Shown: positions 16,605 to 25,727, counted from the first letter of the stretch. The stretch is DNA of 64,000 bases from Phytoactinopolyspora halotolerans (GCF_010550675.1 NZ_JAAGOA010000014.1:149673-213672), one strand, 5' to 3'. Notes: generated by a model from the letters alone, not told the origin. Numbers and translations are program-made.

Positions 16605-16991
16605 TCAAGCGGTGCCGGCGACGCCGATGAGGTTGCCTTCGGGATCGGTGATATGTCCGACGACGAGCGGCCCGTCGGCGGAGCGCACCGGTCCCATGAC
16701 GCGCCGGCCGCCCAGGGCCTCGGCCTGCTGCAGCGCGGCCTCGACGTCCGGCACGCCGACGTAGAACAGCACGCGAGGCCGGTGGCCGTCGCCGCCGCAC
16801 ACGCCGCCGTTGATGCCGGTCCCGTCGCCGGTCGTGCTCCCGTCCACGAACCCGTACTGGCCGGGTGCGGAGATGTCCGTCGTCGCCGCGTCGCCGAGGT
16901 CGTATTCCCAGCCGAACAGGTCGGCGTAGTAGCGGCGGAGCGCCGGCGGGTCGCTGCCGACGATCTCGAAGTGCACGACTGCATGTCCCAT
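16605..16991 (-). CDS. VOC-family (glyoxalase/bleomycin-resistance fold) protein
   Basis: 128 aa with two beta-alpha-beta-beta-beta units: HFEIVGSDPPALRRYYADLF at the start and VLFYVGVPDVEAALQQAEAL in the middle, ending ITDPEGNLIGVAG. This is a common passenger of ECF42/YCII clusters. The substrate is not identifiable. First gene of the three-gene minus-strand unit. Confidence 0.88.
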   Translation of the reverse strand: MGHAVVHFEIVGSDPPALRRYYADLFGWEYDLGDAATTDISAPGQYGFVDGSTTGDGTGINGGVCGGDGHRPRVLFYVGVPDVEAALQQAEALGGRRVMGPVRSADGPLVVGHITDPEGNLIGVAGTA

Positions 16992-17290
16992 GTGACTCCT
17001 CCCTGCGCCGGTGCACCGGCGTCTGCGTTCAGGTGCGCCCGTCCGGGCCTGTCACAGCAGAGGTCGAAGCAGAGCACTGCCGTCTCGACGCCGCGCCGAG
17101 TCTTCTTTTCGATCCGTGTCTACATGTGTGGCCGCACAGATATCGGCGGCCAGGGTCCTGCATGTCTTGACCCTTCGACACCGAGAAATTCATCGGTATG
17201 GCGTCGTACATGTCGCGAGAATGCGCGCGGTGTCATCGGGGAGGTGGACCAGCGAACCAGTAGGCGCGATGCCGACGCGTGGCGGGCTGT
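16992..17290. other. intergenic, no gene seen
   Basis: Holds the upstream region of the VOC-YCII-sigma unit. No convincing coding sequence, RNA or repeat was found here. Confidence 0.5.
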
Positions 17291-17833
17291 TCAGGGGCGA
17301 TTGAGGCGCTGCATCCACAACGAGCTGATGTACTGGCCGTTCTTGACGGCGTACTCGCGGAAGACACCGACGTCGGAGAATCCGAACTTGCGGTGCAGCG
17401 CGACCGAGGCATCGTTGGGCAAGGCAATGCCGGCAAGCATGACGTGCACGCGTTCGGCGGAGAGACTGTCGAACAGCGCACGGTATAGGGCGGTGCCGAC
17501 GCCCTTGCCGCGAAACGCGGGGTTGAGCGCGATGCTCACTTCGACGGTCTCGCGGAAGGCTTCAAGCTGCCTATACGGCTGACTACATGCATAACCCAGC
17601 ACGTGTTCGCCGCGGCGCGCGACGAGAATACGGTGCGGCCCGGTCGATGCGAACTGCTCGAACCAGGGGATTCGGTCGCGCACGGCGATCGGCGTCGTAG
17701 TGAAGGTGGCCATCGAGTGCGCCGCGACATCGTTGATGATCTCGACGATCCCTGGGAGATCGCGTGCGGTCGCTGGAATCGCGTCACGCAGGTGGCGGGC
17801 GGCCGACGTTTGCCCGTCGGCGCCGCTACTCAT
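17291..17833 (-). CDS. GNAT-family N-acetyltransferase (phosphinothricin acetyltransferase-like)
   Basis: About 180 aa from ATG 17833 behind AGGA (a TTG at 17845 is possible). Acetyl-CoA pyrophosphate loop NPAFRGKGVGTALYRALFD (about residue 112); N-terminal IVEIINDVAAHSMATF and WFEQFA resemble the PAT/Bar branch, as does VALHRKFGFSDVGVFREYAV at the C-terminus. Such enzymes acetylate amino-acid-like antibiotics or methionine sulfoximine. No neighbours of obvious relevance. Confidence 0.85.
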   Translation of the reverse strand: MSSGADGQTSAARHLRDAIPATARDLPGIVEIINDVAAHSMATFTTTPIAVRDRIPWFEQFASTGPHRILVARRGEHVLGYACSQPYRQLEAFRETVEVSIALNPAFRGKGVGTALYRALFDSLSAERVHVMLAGIALPNDASVALHRKFGFSDVGVFREYAVKNGQYISSLWMQRLNRP

Positions 17834-17901
17834 GTCGTCCTGCAATCCTCGCCATCCCGATACCTTAGATCAGCACTCCATGAATGCACATCGGCTCGGA
17901 C

Positions 17902-18870
17902 TCAGCCGCTGGAGTAGCGCCGCGCGACCTCGTGGAACGCTTCCTTCGGCTCCCAGTGTGACGGGTCGTCGGCGGACGTCTTCACCACGCCGAAGCCCGC
18001 CATGTCCAGGTCGTGGCGGGGGTCCTCGGTGTGCGGAAAGTCGTGCATGGAGAAGGTGTAGACGAAGCAGCCGTGAACGTTGTGCCGGGCATAGAGTTCG
18101 ATCAGCTCACTCAGGTACGTGGCCTGCGTCTGCTCGTCTCGCACATGCCCGTCCTTGACATGCGGCGGATCGGCGAACCAGTTCACGATCCGGAACGATC
18201 CGGGTCCGCGCAGTTCTGCACCGATGTGCGCGCCGCAGCCGAACTCCGTGATGACGACGGGCTTGTCGGTCGTGTTGAGTAGATCGCGCAGGCGCTGCTC
18301 GTATGTGTCGAGGTCGGCGCCGATCCGATAGAGATTGACGCCGACGAGGTCGAAGCGGGACCAGTCGACGTTCTCCCAATGTCCGGCGGCGTAGGTGATC
18401 GGCCCGCGGAAATGTCGGCGCGCGGTAGCGACACCGTCTGTCAGCAGGGCATTCAGCTTGCGGGTGATCCGTCGATCGAAGAATCGTCGCCACCGCAACA
18501 GGACCTGCAGGCGGATGAAGAGCTTCGGCCCCGGGATCATGCCGGGCGAGGTGAGGGAGAACTCGGCGCCCAGCACGAGGGTGACGCGGTCCGGTTGCGA
18601 TTCGCGCAGCTTCTCGGCTTCGGTCGCCGTTGTGGCCAGGTGAGCGAGCAGCTCGCGGCGCGGGCGGTCCTCCAGGTAGGGCCGGATGTAGACATCGAGG
18701 CCAGCCTCGAGAGCGAGCTGGGCCGCTTCCATTTGCCGCGCCGTGTCGGTGCCGATCAGCATCACCGTGGTGCAGTGCAGGTCGTTCCTGATGGCGCTCA
18801 GGTCGCGGCGTACGTCGTCTGTGCTGATGTCGCCGACCACGTAGGAGATCCCCTTGACCTGCGGGTTCAT
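17902..18870 (-). CDS. TIM-barrel glycoside-hydrolase-like protein
   Basis: 322 aa with an intact frame. The start MNPQVKGISYVVGDISTDDV and strands such as YIRPYLEDRP, DLVGVNLYRIG, KPVVITEFGCG and GCFVYTFSMHD follow the order of a (beta/alpha)8 barrel. The Glu of VITEFGCG sits where clan GH-A hydrolases carry the nucleophile. Proteins of this kind are sometimes labelled abortive infection protein in databases; nothing here supports that label. No signal peptide. Substrate unknown. Confidence 0.6.
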   Translation of the reverse strand: MNPQVKGISYVVGDISTDDVRRDLSAIRNDLHCTTVMLIGTDTARQMEAAQLALEAGLDVYIRPYLEDRPRRELLAHLATTATEAEKLRESQPDRVTLVLGAEFSLTSPGMIPGPKLFIRLQVLLRWRRFFDRRITRKLNALLTDGVATARRHFRGPITYAAGHWENVDWSRFDLVGVNLYRIGADLDTYEQRLRDLLNTTDKPVVITEFGCGAHIGAELRGPGSFRIVNWFADPPHVKDGHVRDEQTQATYLSELIELYARHNVHGCFVYTFSMHDFPHTEDPRHDLDMAGFGVVKTSADDPSHWEPKEAFHEVARRYSSG

Positions 18871-19007
18871 TAATCCCTCACGCGCCCTCGGGTCGGCCGA
18901 TGGAACACGACGACGGGTGGCGAGAGAACGACGGCGTCATGAGCCGCGATGAGTTCAGCGGATGCCGGCGGTCTACCTGGTGAGAACGACGCCCGGAACC
19001 TACTGGA

Positions 19008-19499
19008 ATGGACGTGAAGGCCGTGGTCGAGAACAGATCGGAAGCGTTGTCGCGCCTGGACGCATTCGTCGGTGAATGGGAGTTGGAGGTCCGATTCCCG
19101 CCGGGCCACCCTGCAGCGGCCACCGTGACGGATGACGCGAAAGCGCGCAGTCGGTTCGAATGGGCCCTGAACGGGCAGTTTCTGCTCCAACACACCGAGA
19201 TCACGATACCCGAGGCACCTGACAGCTTGACGATCATCAGCGTCGACCCGAACACCGGCGCGTACACGCAGCATTACTACGACACCCGCGGCGTTGTACG
19301 GGTGTATGCGATGGAATTTGCGGCTGGGGTGTGGACTCTGCTCCGGGAGACGCCCGACTTCTCGCCGCTGGACTTCCGGCAGCGCTTCGCCGGCACGTTC
19401 AGCGACGACGGTCGAGTGATCAGCGGTGCGTGGGAGATCGGCTCCGACGGCGCGGACTGGGAGCTCGACTTCGACCTGATCTACCGGAGGGCCGGCTGA
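19008..19499 (+). CDS. DUF1579-like lipocalin-fold protein
   Basis: 163 aa. Starts with a helix then LDAFVGEWELEVRFPPGH, the GEW motif of this family, and a series of beta strands (FEWALNGQFLLQHTEI, YTQHYYDTRGVVRVYAM, FAGTFSDDGRVISGAWE). Function unknown. One nucleotide before the PPOX-family gene, so likely co-transcribed. Confidence 0.75.
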   Translation: MDVKAVVENRSEALSRLDAFVGEWELEVRFPPGHPAAATVTDDAKARSRFEWALNGQFLLQHTEITIPEAPDSLTIISVDPNTGAYTQHYYDTRGVVRVYAMEFAAGVWTLLRETPDFSPLDFRQRFAGTFSDDGRVISGAWEIGSDGADWELDFDLIYRRAG

Positions 19500-19500
19500 G

Positions 19501-19971
19501 ATGATGGCCGCCGACCTTGCCGTTCGGGCCGTAAAGGACATCGTCGAGGGTAACCTTTACCTCGTTCTCGCCACCGCCGACGCGACTGGTCGACCATGGA
19601 GCTCGCCGGTCTATTTCGCGCACATCGGTTTCACCGAGTTCCTATGGGTGTCGAACCCGGACGTGACGCATTCCCGTAACATCGCGGGCCGTCCAGAGGT
19701 GGGCATCGTGATCTTCGATTCGCGGGCGGAGATCGGCACTGGACAGGGTGTCTACATGTCCGCCGTCGGCGAGTTGCTCGAGGGTGATGACGTGCGAGAG
19801 GGCATAGACGCGTACTCTCGTCGTTCCGTCGCGCACGGTGGACGTGAATGGACGAGCGACGACGTGCGACCGGGCGGCGACCTGCGCCTCTATCGTGCCG
19901 TCGCCGACTCGCACTGGATCCTTGCGAAGGACGGACAGCCGGATCACCGCATCCCGGTGACGCTCGCCTGA
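19501..19971 (+). CDS. pyridoxamine 5'-phosphate oxidase-family protein
   Basis: 156 aa split-barrel flavin-binding fold: NLYLVLATADATGRPWSSPV at residues 18-37, FLWVSNPDVTHSRNIAGRP and VGIVIFDSRAEIGTGQGVYM, then AVGELLEG. Members bind FMN, F420 or haem. True PdxH catalytic residues are not obvious, so a general reductase role is as likely. ATG directly after the DUF1579-like stop. Confidence 0.85.
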   Translation: MMAADLAVRAVKDIVEGNLYLVLATADATGRPWSSPVYFAHIGFTEFLWVSNPDVTHSRNIAGRPEVGIVIFDSRAEIGTGQGVYMSAVGELLEGDDVREGIDAYSRRSVAHGGREWTSDDVRPGGDLRLYRAVADSHWILAKDGQPDHRIPVTLA

Positions 19972-20173
19972 GTCGGTCCGTCGCGGTGGATCCGACGGCA
20001 GGATCCCGCACGCTTCTGCGACGGCGACGGGCAGCATTCCGCTGACGGGACGCGTACGGTGGGCGGCTGCGGGATCGCTCGTGCCTTCGGCCACTGACCG
20101 GTTATCGCGATGATTACCTCGGGTTCACCGCGTACGCCTGGAATGGCTGTGTTGGCTGCTTAGCGTACGGGCC

Positions 20174-21844
20174 ATGAGTCCACGATTTCATCGACGCGCC
20201 GGTGTCGGCGCGGTCGCCACGTTCATGGCTGTCGTCGTAGCGGCGCCGGTCATGGCCGCCGTGCCGTCGACGGCAGACGCCGACGCCCACGCCCACGCAG
20301 TCCATTCCCGCCCAGGCGGTCACACGCTGTGGCGAGAGAGCTTCAACAGTCTTGCGGACGACATCGAGGGCGGCGAAGGTTTCACCCACGACGGTCCTGA
20401 CGGCTGGTCGGTGGAGATCGACCCGGTCATGGAAGGCGTCGGCGTTGACGACTGGCGGGGTTGGAGTTTCACGACACGTGACTTCTGGGTCGCTGCCGAG
20501 GACCAGATGCGTGCCCGCTTCGGTCGCTCCGATCAGGTCATAGCGGTCGCCGACTCGGACGAGTACGACGACCGTGCCGACTCGCCCGACCGGTTCGACA
20601 CCACGCTGGTCTCCGCCCCGGTTCGTGTGGCTGGGAACCGGCGGCTCGAGCTGTCGTTCGACTCGCATTACCGCCCGTGGACGGGTCAGACGGCCACGGT
20701 GACCGTCGAGTTCGACGGCAGTGGGGAGGAACAGACACTGCTGCGATACGACGGGACGAACACCGTGCACAACTACGACGGTGCCCTGGCCAACAACAAC
20801 GAGACGGCGGTGTTCGACGTGCCGCCCAACGCCCGGCACGCGGTGTTCCGCTGGCGGCTGCAGGCCCCGCGCAACTCGTGGTACTGGGCGATCGACAGCG
20901 TTGCGTTGCGAAAGGCGCTCGGTCCGGTCGATCCCAGCCGGCGGACGTCGCTGTGGGTGGTCAGCGATGTGCAGGGACATCCGCAGGATCTTGCCCACGG
21001 GCTCGGCGACCTGGCCGAGGTACGCCCGGACGCGTCGGGACTGCTGATGGTCGGTGACCTGGTGAACACCGGCGCCGAATGGGAATGGCAGGAGATCTAC
21101 GACGTGATGGCCGGGGCGGCCGAGTTCACGCCGGAGCCTGTGGTGGCTGCCATCGGCAACCACGAGAGTTACGCCGGAGAGACGTGGGAGTCGCTGCGAG
21201 ACCGGTTCCTGGAGTTCGCCGACCGGGACAAAGTGTGGGGCGAGTACGTCGTCGAGGGCGCCGGCGGTGACGTGCCCGTGCTCGTGCTGGGCCAGGAGTA
21301 TCCGCGGCCGCCGGAGGTCGGGATGTCCGATGAGCAGGTCGCGTGGTTCGACGAGCGGCTTGATCACTGGACGCGGCAGCGTAAGCAGGTGGTGGTCATC
21401 ACGCACTTCCCGCTGGGCGACACCGTGTCCGCGTCGTGGATCCCCTGGTACCACGACCATCATGAGCGCAACGACGAGTTGCTCTCCATACTCGGCGAGC
21501 ATCCGAACGCGATCCTGCTCACCGGCCATACGCATTACCCGTTCGAACTCGGGGACTGGGCGGTGCGCCGACGCATGCCCGGTGGGCACCCGGACGGCTT
21601 CGTGGCGGTCAACACGGGAGCCATGCACGTGGAGTGGGATGCGCGGGGCGAGAACACCGCATCGATCCGTGAGGTGGTGACCCGCGACATCAACCGCGGC
21701 CTGACTCTGGACGTCTACCACGACCGCGTCGTCATCGAAGCACGCGACTTCGGAATTCCGGATGCAGACGGGCACAACGAGGTCAACGAGGTGGTCCGGA
21801 CTCTGGAGGTGTTCAACCCGCTCGTGCGTGGTCGGCACCGTTGA
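20174..21844 (+). CDS. secreted metallophosphoesterase
   Basis: 556 aa with a Sec signal peptide (residues 1-28, hydrophobic GAVATFMAVVVAAPVMAA). Residues 45-240 form a beta-rich domain (LWRESFNSL, DTTLVSAPVRVAG, RWRLQAPRN). The calcineurin-like phosphoesterase domain follows with all metal motifs: SDVQGH, VGDLVN, IGNHES, ITHFP and TGHTHYP. Likely cleaves phosphoesters outside the cell. Monocistronic, with a stem-loop after the stop. Confidence 0.92.
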   Translation: MSPRFHRRAGVGAVATFMAVVVAAPVMAAVPSTADADAHAHAVHSRPGGHTLWRESFNSLADDIEGGEGFTHDGPDGWSVEIDPVMEGVGVDDWRGWSFTTRDFWVAAEDQMRARFGRSDQVIAVADSDEYDDRADSPDRFDTTLVSAPVRVAGNRRLELSFDSHYRPWTGQTATVTVEFDGSGEEQTLLRYDGTNTVHNYDGALANNNETAVFDVPPNARHAVFRWRLQAPRNSWYWAIDSVALRKALGPVDPSRRTSLWVVSDVQGHPQDLAHGLGDLAEVRPDASGLLMVGDLVNTGAEWEWQEIYDVMAGAAEFTPEPVVAAIGNHESYAGETWESLRDRFLEFADRDKVWGEYVVEGAGGDVPVLVLGQEYPRPPEVGMSDEQVAWFDERLDHWTRQRKQVVVITHFPLGDTVSASWIPWYHDHHERNDELLSILGEHPNAILLTGHTHYPFELGDWAVRRRMPGGHPDGFVAVNTGAMHVEWDARGENTASIREVVTRDINRGLTLDVYHDRVVIEARDFGIPDADGHNEVNEVVRTLEVFNPLVRGRHR

Positions 21845-21859
21845 TCGGCGAACGTCGTG

Positions 21860-21890
21860 GCGCCCCTCACCCTGTATCGGGGAGGGGCGC
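21860..21890. terminator. hairpin after the metallophosphoesterase gene
   Basis: Perfect 9-bp stem GCGCCCCTC / GAGGGGCGC around 13 nt, starting 16 nt after the stop. No T-run. Probable terminator. Confidence 0.65.
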
Positions 21891-22047
21891 GCCGTCATGT
21901 CGATGCGACGAACTCGTTTACCGCGGTAGGTACGTCGTCGGATTTCCGTCCCGGAAAAGACGGGCGGCACCGATCAGCGATCCAGGAGGGCGTATCGGGT
22001 AGCCGTTCTTTCCAGCGCAGGTGCATCATATGCCTGCATGGATGGGA

Positions 22048-22122
22048 TGGTGGGCGATACTGGGATTGAACCAGTGACCTCTACCGTGTCAAGGTAGCGC
22101 TCTCCCACTGAGCTAATCGCCC
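22048..22122 (-). tRNA. tRNA-Val(GAC)
   Basis: Complete cloverleaf with acceptor GGGCGAT/ATCGCCC, anticodon stem CTACC/GGTAG and loop TTGACAC giving anticodon GAC, and T-loop GGTTCAATCCC. The discriminator A is followed by an encoded CCA (22048-22050). Last gene of a Gly-Cys-Val tRNA cluster. Confidence 0.97.
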
Positions 22123-22152
22123 TTGCCGATAGAACGGCGCTTGCAAACAGCG

Positions 22153-22223
22153 AGGTGGAGACGGGATTTGAACCCGTGTAGACGGCTTTGCAGGCCGTTG
22201 CCTCGCCTCTCGGCCACTCCACC
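22153..22223 (-). tRNA. tRNA-Cys(GCA)
   Basis: Acceptor GGTGGAG/CTCCACC with discriminator U as usual for tRNA-Cys; anticodon stem ACGGC/GCCGT and loop CTGCAAA giving GCA; T-loop GGTTCAAATCC. 71 nt, no encoded CCA. Confidence 0.97.
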
Positions 22224-22252
22224 GAGGTGAGGCCTGGCGGGGCCTCGCTCCG

Positions 22253-22325
22253 AGCGGACGACGGGATTCGAACCCGCGACCCTCACCTTGGCAAGGTGAT
22301 GCGCTACCAGCTGCGCTACGTCCGC
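22253..22325 (-). tRNA. tRNA-Gly(GCC)
   Basis: Acceptor GCGGACG/CGTCCGC with discriminator U; anticodon stem TCACC/GGTGA and loop TTGCCAA giving GCC; T-loop GGTTCGAATCC. 73 nt, no encoded CCA. First gene of the cluster in transcription order. Confidence 0.97.
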
Positions 22326-22466
22326 ACCGCTCCCGGTGGCTCACCGTGTTGTTCCGGTGAACCCGGGTGCGGATAGAACATTAGCCCATCTGGGGCCCGG
22401 ATTCCAAACACGGGGGCGGGCCAGTGTTGATCTTTTACGGAACCGCAGGTCGGCAGGGGGTCGGAG

Positions 22467-23534
22467 ATGCGACATGCGTCTCGGGCACGCGTCGGTCCGA
22501 ATCGGGTAGCGTCGCAGGACGTGGACGACACATCGGACGCCGTGGAGCCGGTGGCGCATCTGGGCGGCTACCTGGCCACCGGGCTGGCCGAGCTCGCCCA
22601 CGATCCGGCCGTACTGGACCGGTCCGGTCGGTGGGCCGTCGTCGTGACGTTCGAGGGTGCGGTCACCTGCGCCAGGTTCGAACACTGGGAGCGGACGCCC
22701 CTGCGCGCCGACGAGCCGTGGCATGGGCCCAGCAGCGACAGCTGGACCACGTCGCTCGACCGTGACCAGTACATGGCCGCGGTGGAGGAGGTGCGTCAGC
22801 GGATCGCCGCCGGCACGGTGTACCAGGTCAACGTCTGCCGGGTGATGAGTGCGCCGCTGCCGTCGCTGGGACGGAGTGGTCTCGTGCCGCTGGCCGTCCG
22901 GCTCGCCGAGCGTCACGACGCGCCGTTCGGCGGCCTGATCCAGGTACCCGGCATGCGCGTGGTGACGGCGTCGCCGGAGCTGTACCTGCGGCGTCGTGGC
23001 GGGAAGGTCTGGTCGTCTCCGATCAAAGGCACCGGCCGGACCGAGGCGGATCTCACACCCAAGGACGAGGCGGAGAACGTGATGATCGTCGATCTGGTCC
23101 GCAACGACCTGTCCCGGGTCAGTCGGACCGGATCCATCGCGGTGGAGGAGCTGCTGTCCGTGGAGAAGCACCCGGGGCTGGTGCACCTGGTCTCGACCGT
23201 CTCCGGGATCCTCGACGACGCCGCGGGCTGGGCGGACCTGTTCGACGCGACCTTCCCGCCCGGTTCGGTGAGTGGTGCGCCCAAGTCCAGTGCGCTGCAG
23301 GCCATCGCCGACCTGGAGCCGGTGCCGCGTGGCCCGTATTGCGGCGCGATCGGCTGGGTGGACGCGGACACGGGGGAGGGGGAGCTGGCCGTCGGCATCC
23401 GTACGTTCTGGGCCGACGACGCCACGTTGCGTTTCGGTACGGGGGCGGGGATCACCTGGGGCTCGGACCCGGCGCGGGAGTGGGCGGAGACGGAGCTGAA
23501 GGCGGAGCGTCTCGTAAGCTTGGCAACGTGCTGA
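22467..23534 (+). CDS. pabB: aminodeoxychorismate synthase component I
   Basis: 355 aa chorismate-binding enzyme. Motifs: VYQVNVCRVM, SPELYLRR, SSPIKGTGRT (the PIKGT typical of PabB), EKHPGLVHLVS, and FPPGSVSGAPK followed by CGAIGW. It joins ammonia to chorismate to give 4-amino-4-deoxychorismate for folate synthesis. Shorter at the N-terminus than E. coli PabB, as in many actinobacteria. Overlaps the downstream aminotransferase-IV gene by 7 nt, which fits a pabB-pabC pair. No PabA subunit in view. Confidence 0.9.
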   Translation: MRHASRARVGPNRVASQDVDDTSDAVEPVAHLGGYLATGLAELAHDPAVLDRSGRWAVVVTFEGAVTCARFEHWERTPLRADEPWHGPSSDSWTTSLDRDQYMAAVEEVRQRIAAGTVYQVNVCRVMSAPLPSLGRSGLVPLAVRLAERHDAPFGGLIQVPGMRVVTASPELYLRRRGGKVWSSPIKGTGRTEADLTPKDEAENVMIVDLVRNDLSRVSRTGSIAVEELLSVEKHPGLVHLVSTVSGILDDAAGWADLFDATFPPGSVSGAPKSSALQAIADLEPVPRGPYCGAIGWVDADTGEGELAVGIRTFWADDATLRFGTGAGITWGSDPAREWAETELKAERLVSLATC

Positions 23535-24364
23535 TCTGGGTGAACGGGGAGCTGGTTCCGGCTTCCGAGGCGAGAGTGAACGTGCTGGACCACGGCCTCA
23601 CCGTGGGTGACGGCGTATTCGAGACGTTGAAGGTGGTCCACGGGGTTCCGTTCGCGCTCCAGCGGCACCTGGACCGGCTGGGACGCTCGGCGTCCGGGAT
23701 GGGGCTGCCGGAACCCGACGACGAGCTGATCCGCAAGGCGGTCGGTGACGTGTTGGCAGAGTTGGGCGCGCCGCCGCTGGCGCGGATGCGAATCACCTAT
23801 ACCGGCGGGGTCGCACCGCTGGGCTCCGGACGTGGCGACGCCGCTCCCACTGTCATCATTGCGTGCACACCCGTGGAGCCGTATGCGCCGACGACGGCCG
23901 TCGCGACGGTACCGTGGCGACGCAACGAGCGGGGTGCCACCACGGGCCTGAAGAGCACGTCGTACGCGGAGAACGTGATCGCGCTGGCCCGGGCCAACGA
24001 GCTGGGGGCAAGCGAGGCCCTGGTGGCCAACACCCGGGATCGGCTGTGTGAAGGCACCGGCAGCAACGTTTTCGTGGTGGTGGGCGGGCGGCTGTTGACA
24101 CCGCCGCTGGAGTCCGGTTGCCTGGCCGGGATCACGCGGCAGCTGGTGCTGGAGTGGACCGATGCGGAGGAGGCGGACCTCGGGTTGGAGGTCCTCGACG
24201 AGGCCGAAGAGATCTTCCTCACGTCATCGGTGCGGGACGTGCAGGCCGTCCATGCCGTGATCCACGACGACGGGCGCCGTCGGGAGTTGACGGCGCCGGG
24301 GCCGGTGACGATACGAGCCGCGGCGGAGTTCGCTCGCCGTGGCGCGGAGACGTCCGAGCCGTAG
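23528..24364 (+). CDS. pabC: class IV aminotransferase, probable aminodeoxychorismate lyase
   Basis: 278 aa from GTG 23528, overlapping the pabB stop. Fold type IV PLP enzyme: VLDHGLTVGDGVFETLKV at the N-terminus, Schiff-base Lys in TGLKSTSYAEN (about residue 140), EGTGSNVFVV and phosphate-binding LAGITRQLVLE, then EIFLTSSVRDVQAV. Sequence alone does not separate ADC lyase from D-amino-acid or branched-chain transaminases; the coupling to pabB makes ADC lyase, yielding p-aminobenzoate and pyruvate, most likely. Confidence 0.85.
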   Translation: MLIWVNGELVPASEARVNVLDHGLTVGDGVFETLKVVHGVPFALQRHLDRLGRSASGMGLPEPDDELIRKAVGDVLAELGAPPLARMRITYTGGVAPLGSGRGDAAPTVIIACTPVEPYAPTTAVATVPWRRNERGATTGLKSTSYAENVIALARANELGASEALVANTRDRLCEGTGSNVFVVVGGRLLTPPLESGCLAGITRQLVLEWTDAEEADLGLEVLDEAEEIFLTSSVRDVQAVHAVIHDDGRRRELTAPGPVTIRAAAEFARRGAETSEP

Positions 24365-24406
24365 AGCCGGGCCCTGGCTGCAGGTGCCGGCCGTCGGCGT
24401 GTGGCG

Positions 24407-24961
24407 CTAGCCGGCGGCGCGTCGTCGTTCGCGATAGGCGGCAACGTGGAGCCGGTTACCGCACGTCCGGCTGTCGCAGTAGCGTTTCGACCGGTTGCGG
24501 GACAGGTCCACCAGGACGCGTTCGCAGTCCGGGGCGTCGCACACACGCAGCCGTTCCTGCTCGCCCGCGACGACGACGAAGGCCAGAGCCATGCCGCCGT
24601 CGGTGAGCAGATGCTCGGCCAGGGATGCGCCTGGCGCGAAGTAGTGGATGTGCCAGTCGTAGCCGTCGTGGTCGGTGAGGCGCGGGCAGAGCCGGGCTTT
24701 GGCGAGAAGATCGTTGACCAGCGGCGATGCTTCGTCTGTCCTCTCGGCCAAGAAGATGTCGCGGAACTTGGGCCGCAGCGCCTGGACGTTGCTCAGGTCG
24801 GTGCGGGTCAGTGGGCCGACGTCGCTGATCGTGTTGTCGGCGACGAACGCGCGGAGCGCGTCGACGTCGGGCAGGAGTTCCTGGCCACCACTCTCCGGAG
24901 CAGTGTTGACCAGATCGACGACGACGCCGAGCGAGTGTTGTACGTCGTGGCTGAAAGTCAC
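24407..24961 (-). CDS. CGNR zinc-finger protein
   Basis: 184 aa, GTG start behind AGGTAGG. The N-terminal helical stress-response domain (LVNTAPESGGQELLPDVDAL) is followed by the zinc finger CDAPDCERV...CDSRTCGNRLHVAAYR, with the family-defining CGNR. Such proteins are presumed DNA-binding regulators, mostly in actinobacteria. Convergent with pabC. Confidence 0.92.
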   Translation of the reverse strand: MTFSHDVQHSLGVVVDLVNTAPESGGQELLPDVDALRAFVADNTISDVGPLTRTDLSNVQALRPKFRDIFLAERTDEASPLVNDLLAKARLCPRLTDHDGYDWHIHYFAPGASLAEHLLTDGGMALAFVVVAGEQERLRVCDAPDCERVLVDLSRNRSKRYCDSRTCGNRLHVAAYRERRRAAG

Positions 24962-25066
24962 GGCCTACCTCGTGGGGGACAGGTACCAGGTTGGCCGACC
25001 GTAGACCGAGCAGCGGTGATCGCACAACACCAGGTCCCAAATAGGGACATAACGGTAACCTGGTGG

Positions 25067-25474
25067 CTACGCTCCGTCGAGCAGCGCGTCGAGTGTCAGG
25101 TCGATGTCCAGGTGCTGGCCCTCCGTGCCGGGCGGTACCAGGCGCCACGTCTCGGCCAGGAACGCCTCGATCGCCTCGGCGGGTGCGCGCAAGTACGCGT
25201 CGCCGTCGGGGGAGGAGAGTTGGATCTGGATCGTGGGCAACGCGTTGGGGCTGTTGACCGGCCAGATCGTGACGTCGCCGACACCGGTCCGCTTGTCCAG
25301 CCCTTCACTGAGCAGGTCGCGGGCGAAGACCCAGCGGACGGGCGCCTCGGAGTTCGTTCCGAAGATCACCGTCACGGCCAGGGGGTCTTCCCGGTGGTAC
25401 TCGAAGTCCGCGGGTAGCGGGCTAGGGTCCGGCGAGTCGGTGATCAGCCGGAGCGTGATGTGGTGGGAGACCAT
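25067..25474 (-). CDS. SsgA-family sporulation/cell-division regulator
   Basis: About 135 aa from ATG 25474, which aligns the N-terminus with SsgB; two ATGs lie 3 and 6 codons further upstream. Family blocks: HHITLRLITDSPDPSPLP, EDPLAVTVIF, VRWVFARDLLSEGL, GVGDVTIWP and VPPGTEGQHLDIDLTLDALL. SsgA-like proteins occur only in morphologically complex actinobacteria, where SsgB recruits FtsZ to sporulation septa. A good indicator of a filamentous host. Confidence 0.93.
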   Translation of the reverse strand: MVSHHITLRLITDSPDPSPLPADFEYHREDPLAVTVIFGTNSEAPVRWVFARDLLSEGLDKRTGVGDVTIWPVNSPNALPTIQIQLSSPDGDAYLRAPAEAIEAFLAETWRLVPPGTEGQHLDIDLTLDALLDGA

Positions 25475-25655
25475 GTGTTCCATACCCCCCAAGACGGAGG
25501 GTCACATGAGCTGTGACGCGGGTTTTATAACGAAAAGATAACGGTATTGGGAGGTGTCAATAGGTCGAACGGGCGAGACGCGGACGACGTCTGGCTGGTC
25601 GGGGTGCCGGTTCGTCGTTTGGGGTCAGGGTGAGGTATGGTTCTGTTCGCGCAGG

Positions 25656-25727
25656 GGGCGATTAGCTCAGCGGGAGAGCGCTTCGTTCACACCGAAGAGG
25701 TCACTGGTTCGATCCCAGTATCGCCCA
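25656..25727 (+). tRNA. tRNA-Val(CAC)
   Basis: Acceptor GGGCGAT/ATCGCCC, discriminator A, anticodon stem CTTCG/CGAAG and loop TTCACAC giving CAC, T-loop GGTTCGATCCC. 72 nt, no encoded CCA. TATGGT about 20 nt upstream is a possible -10. Followed by decayed accessory-looking DNA. Confidence 0.97.

Noticed and set aside
17902..18870. Phage abortive-infection gene
   Set aside because: Proteins like this are sometimes given that label, but the sequence shows a hydrolase-like barrel and no defence neighbours.
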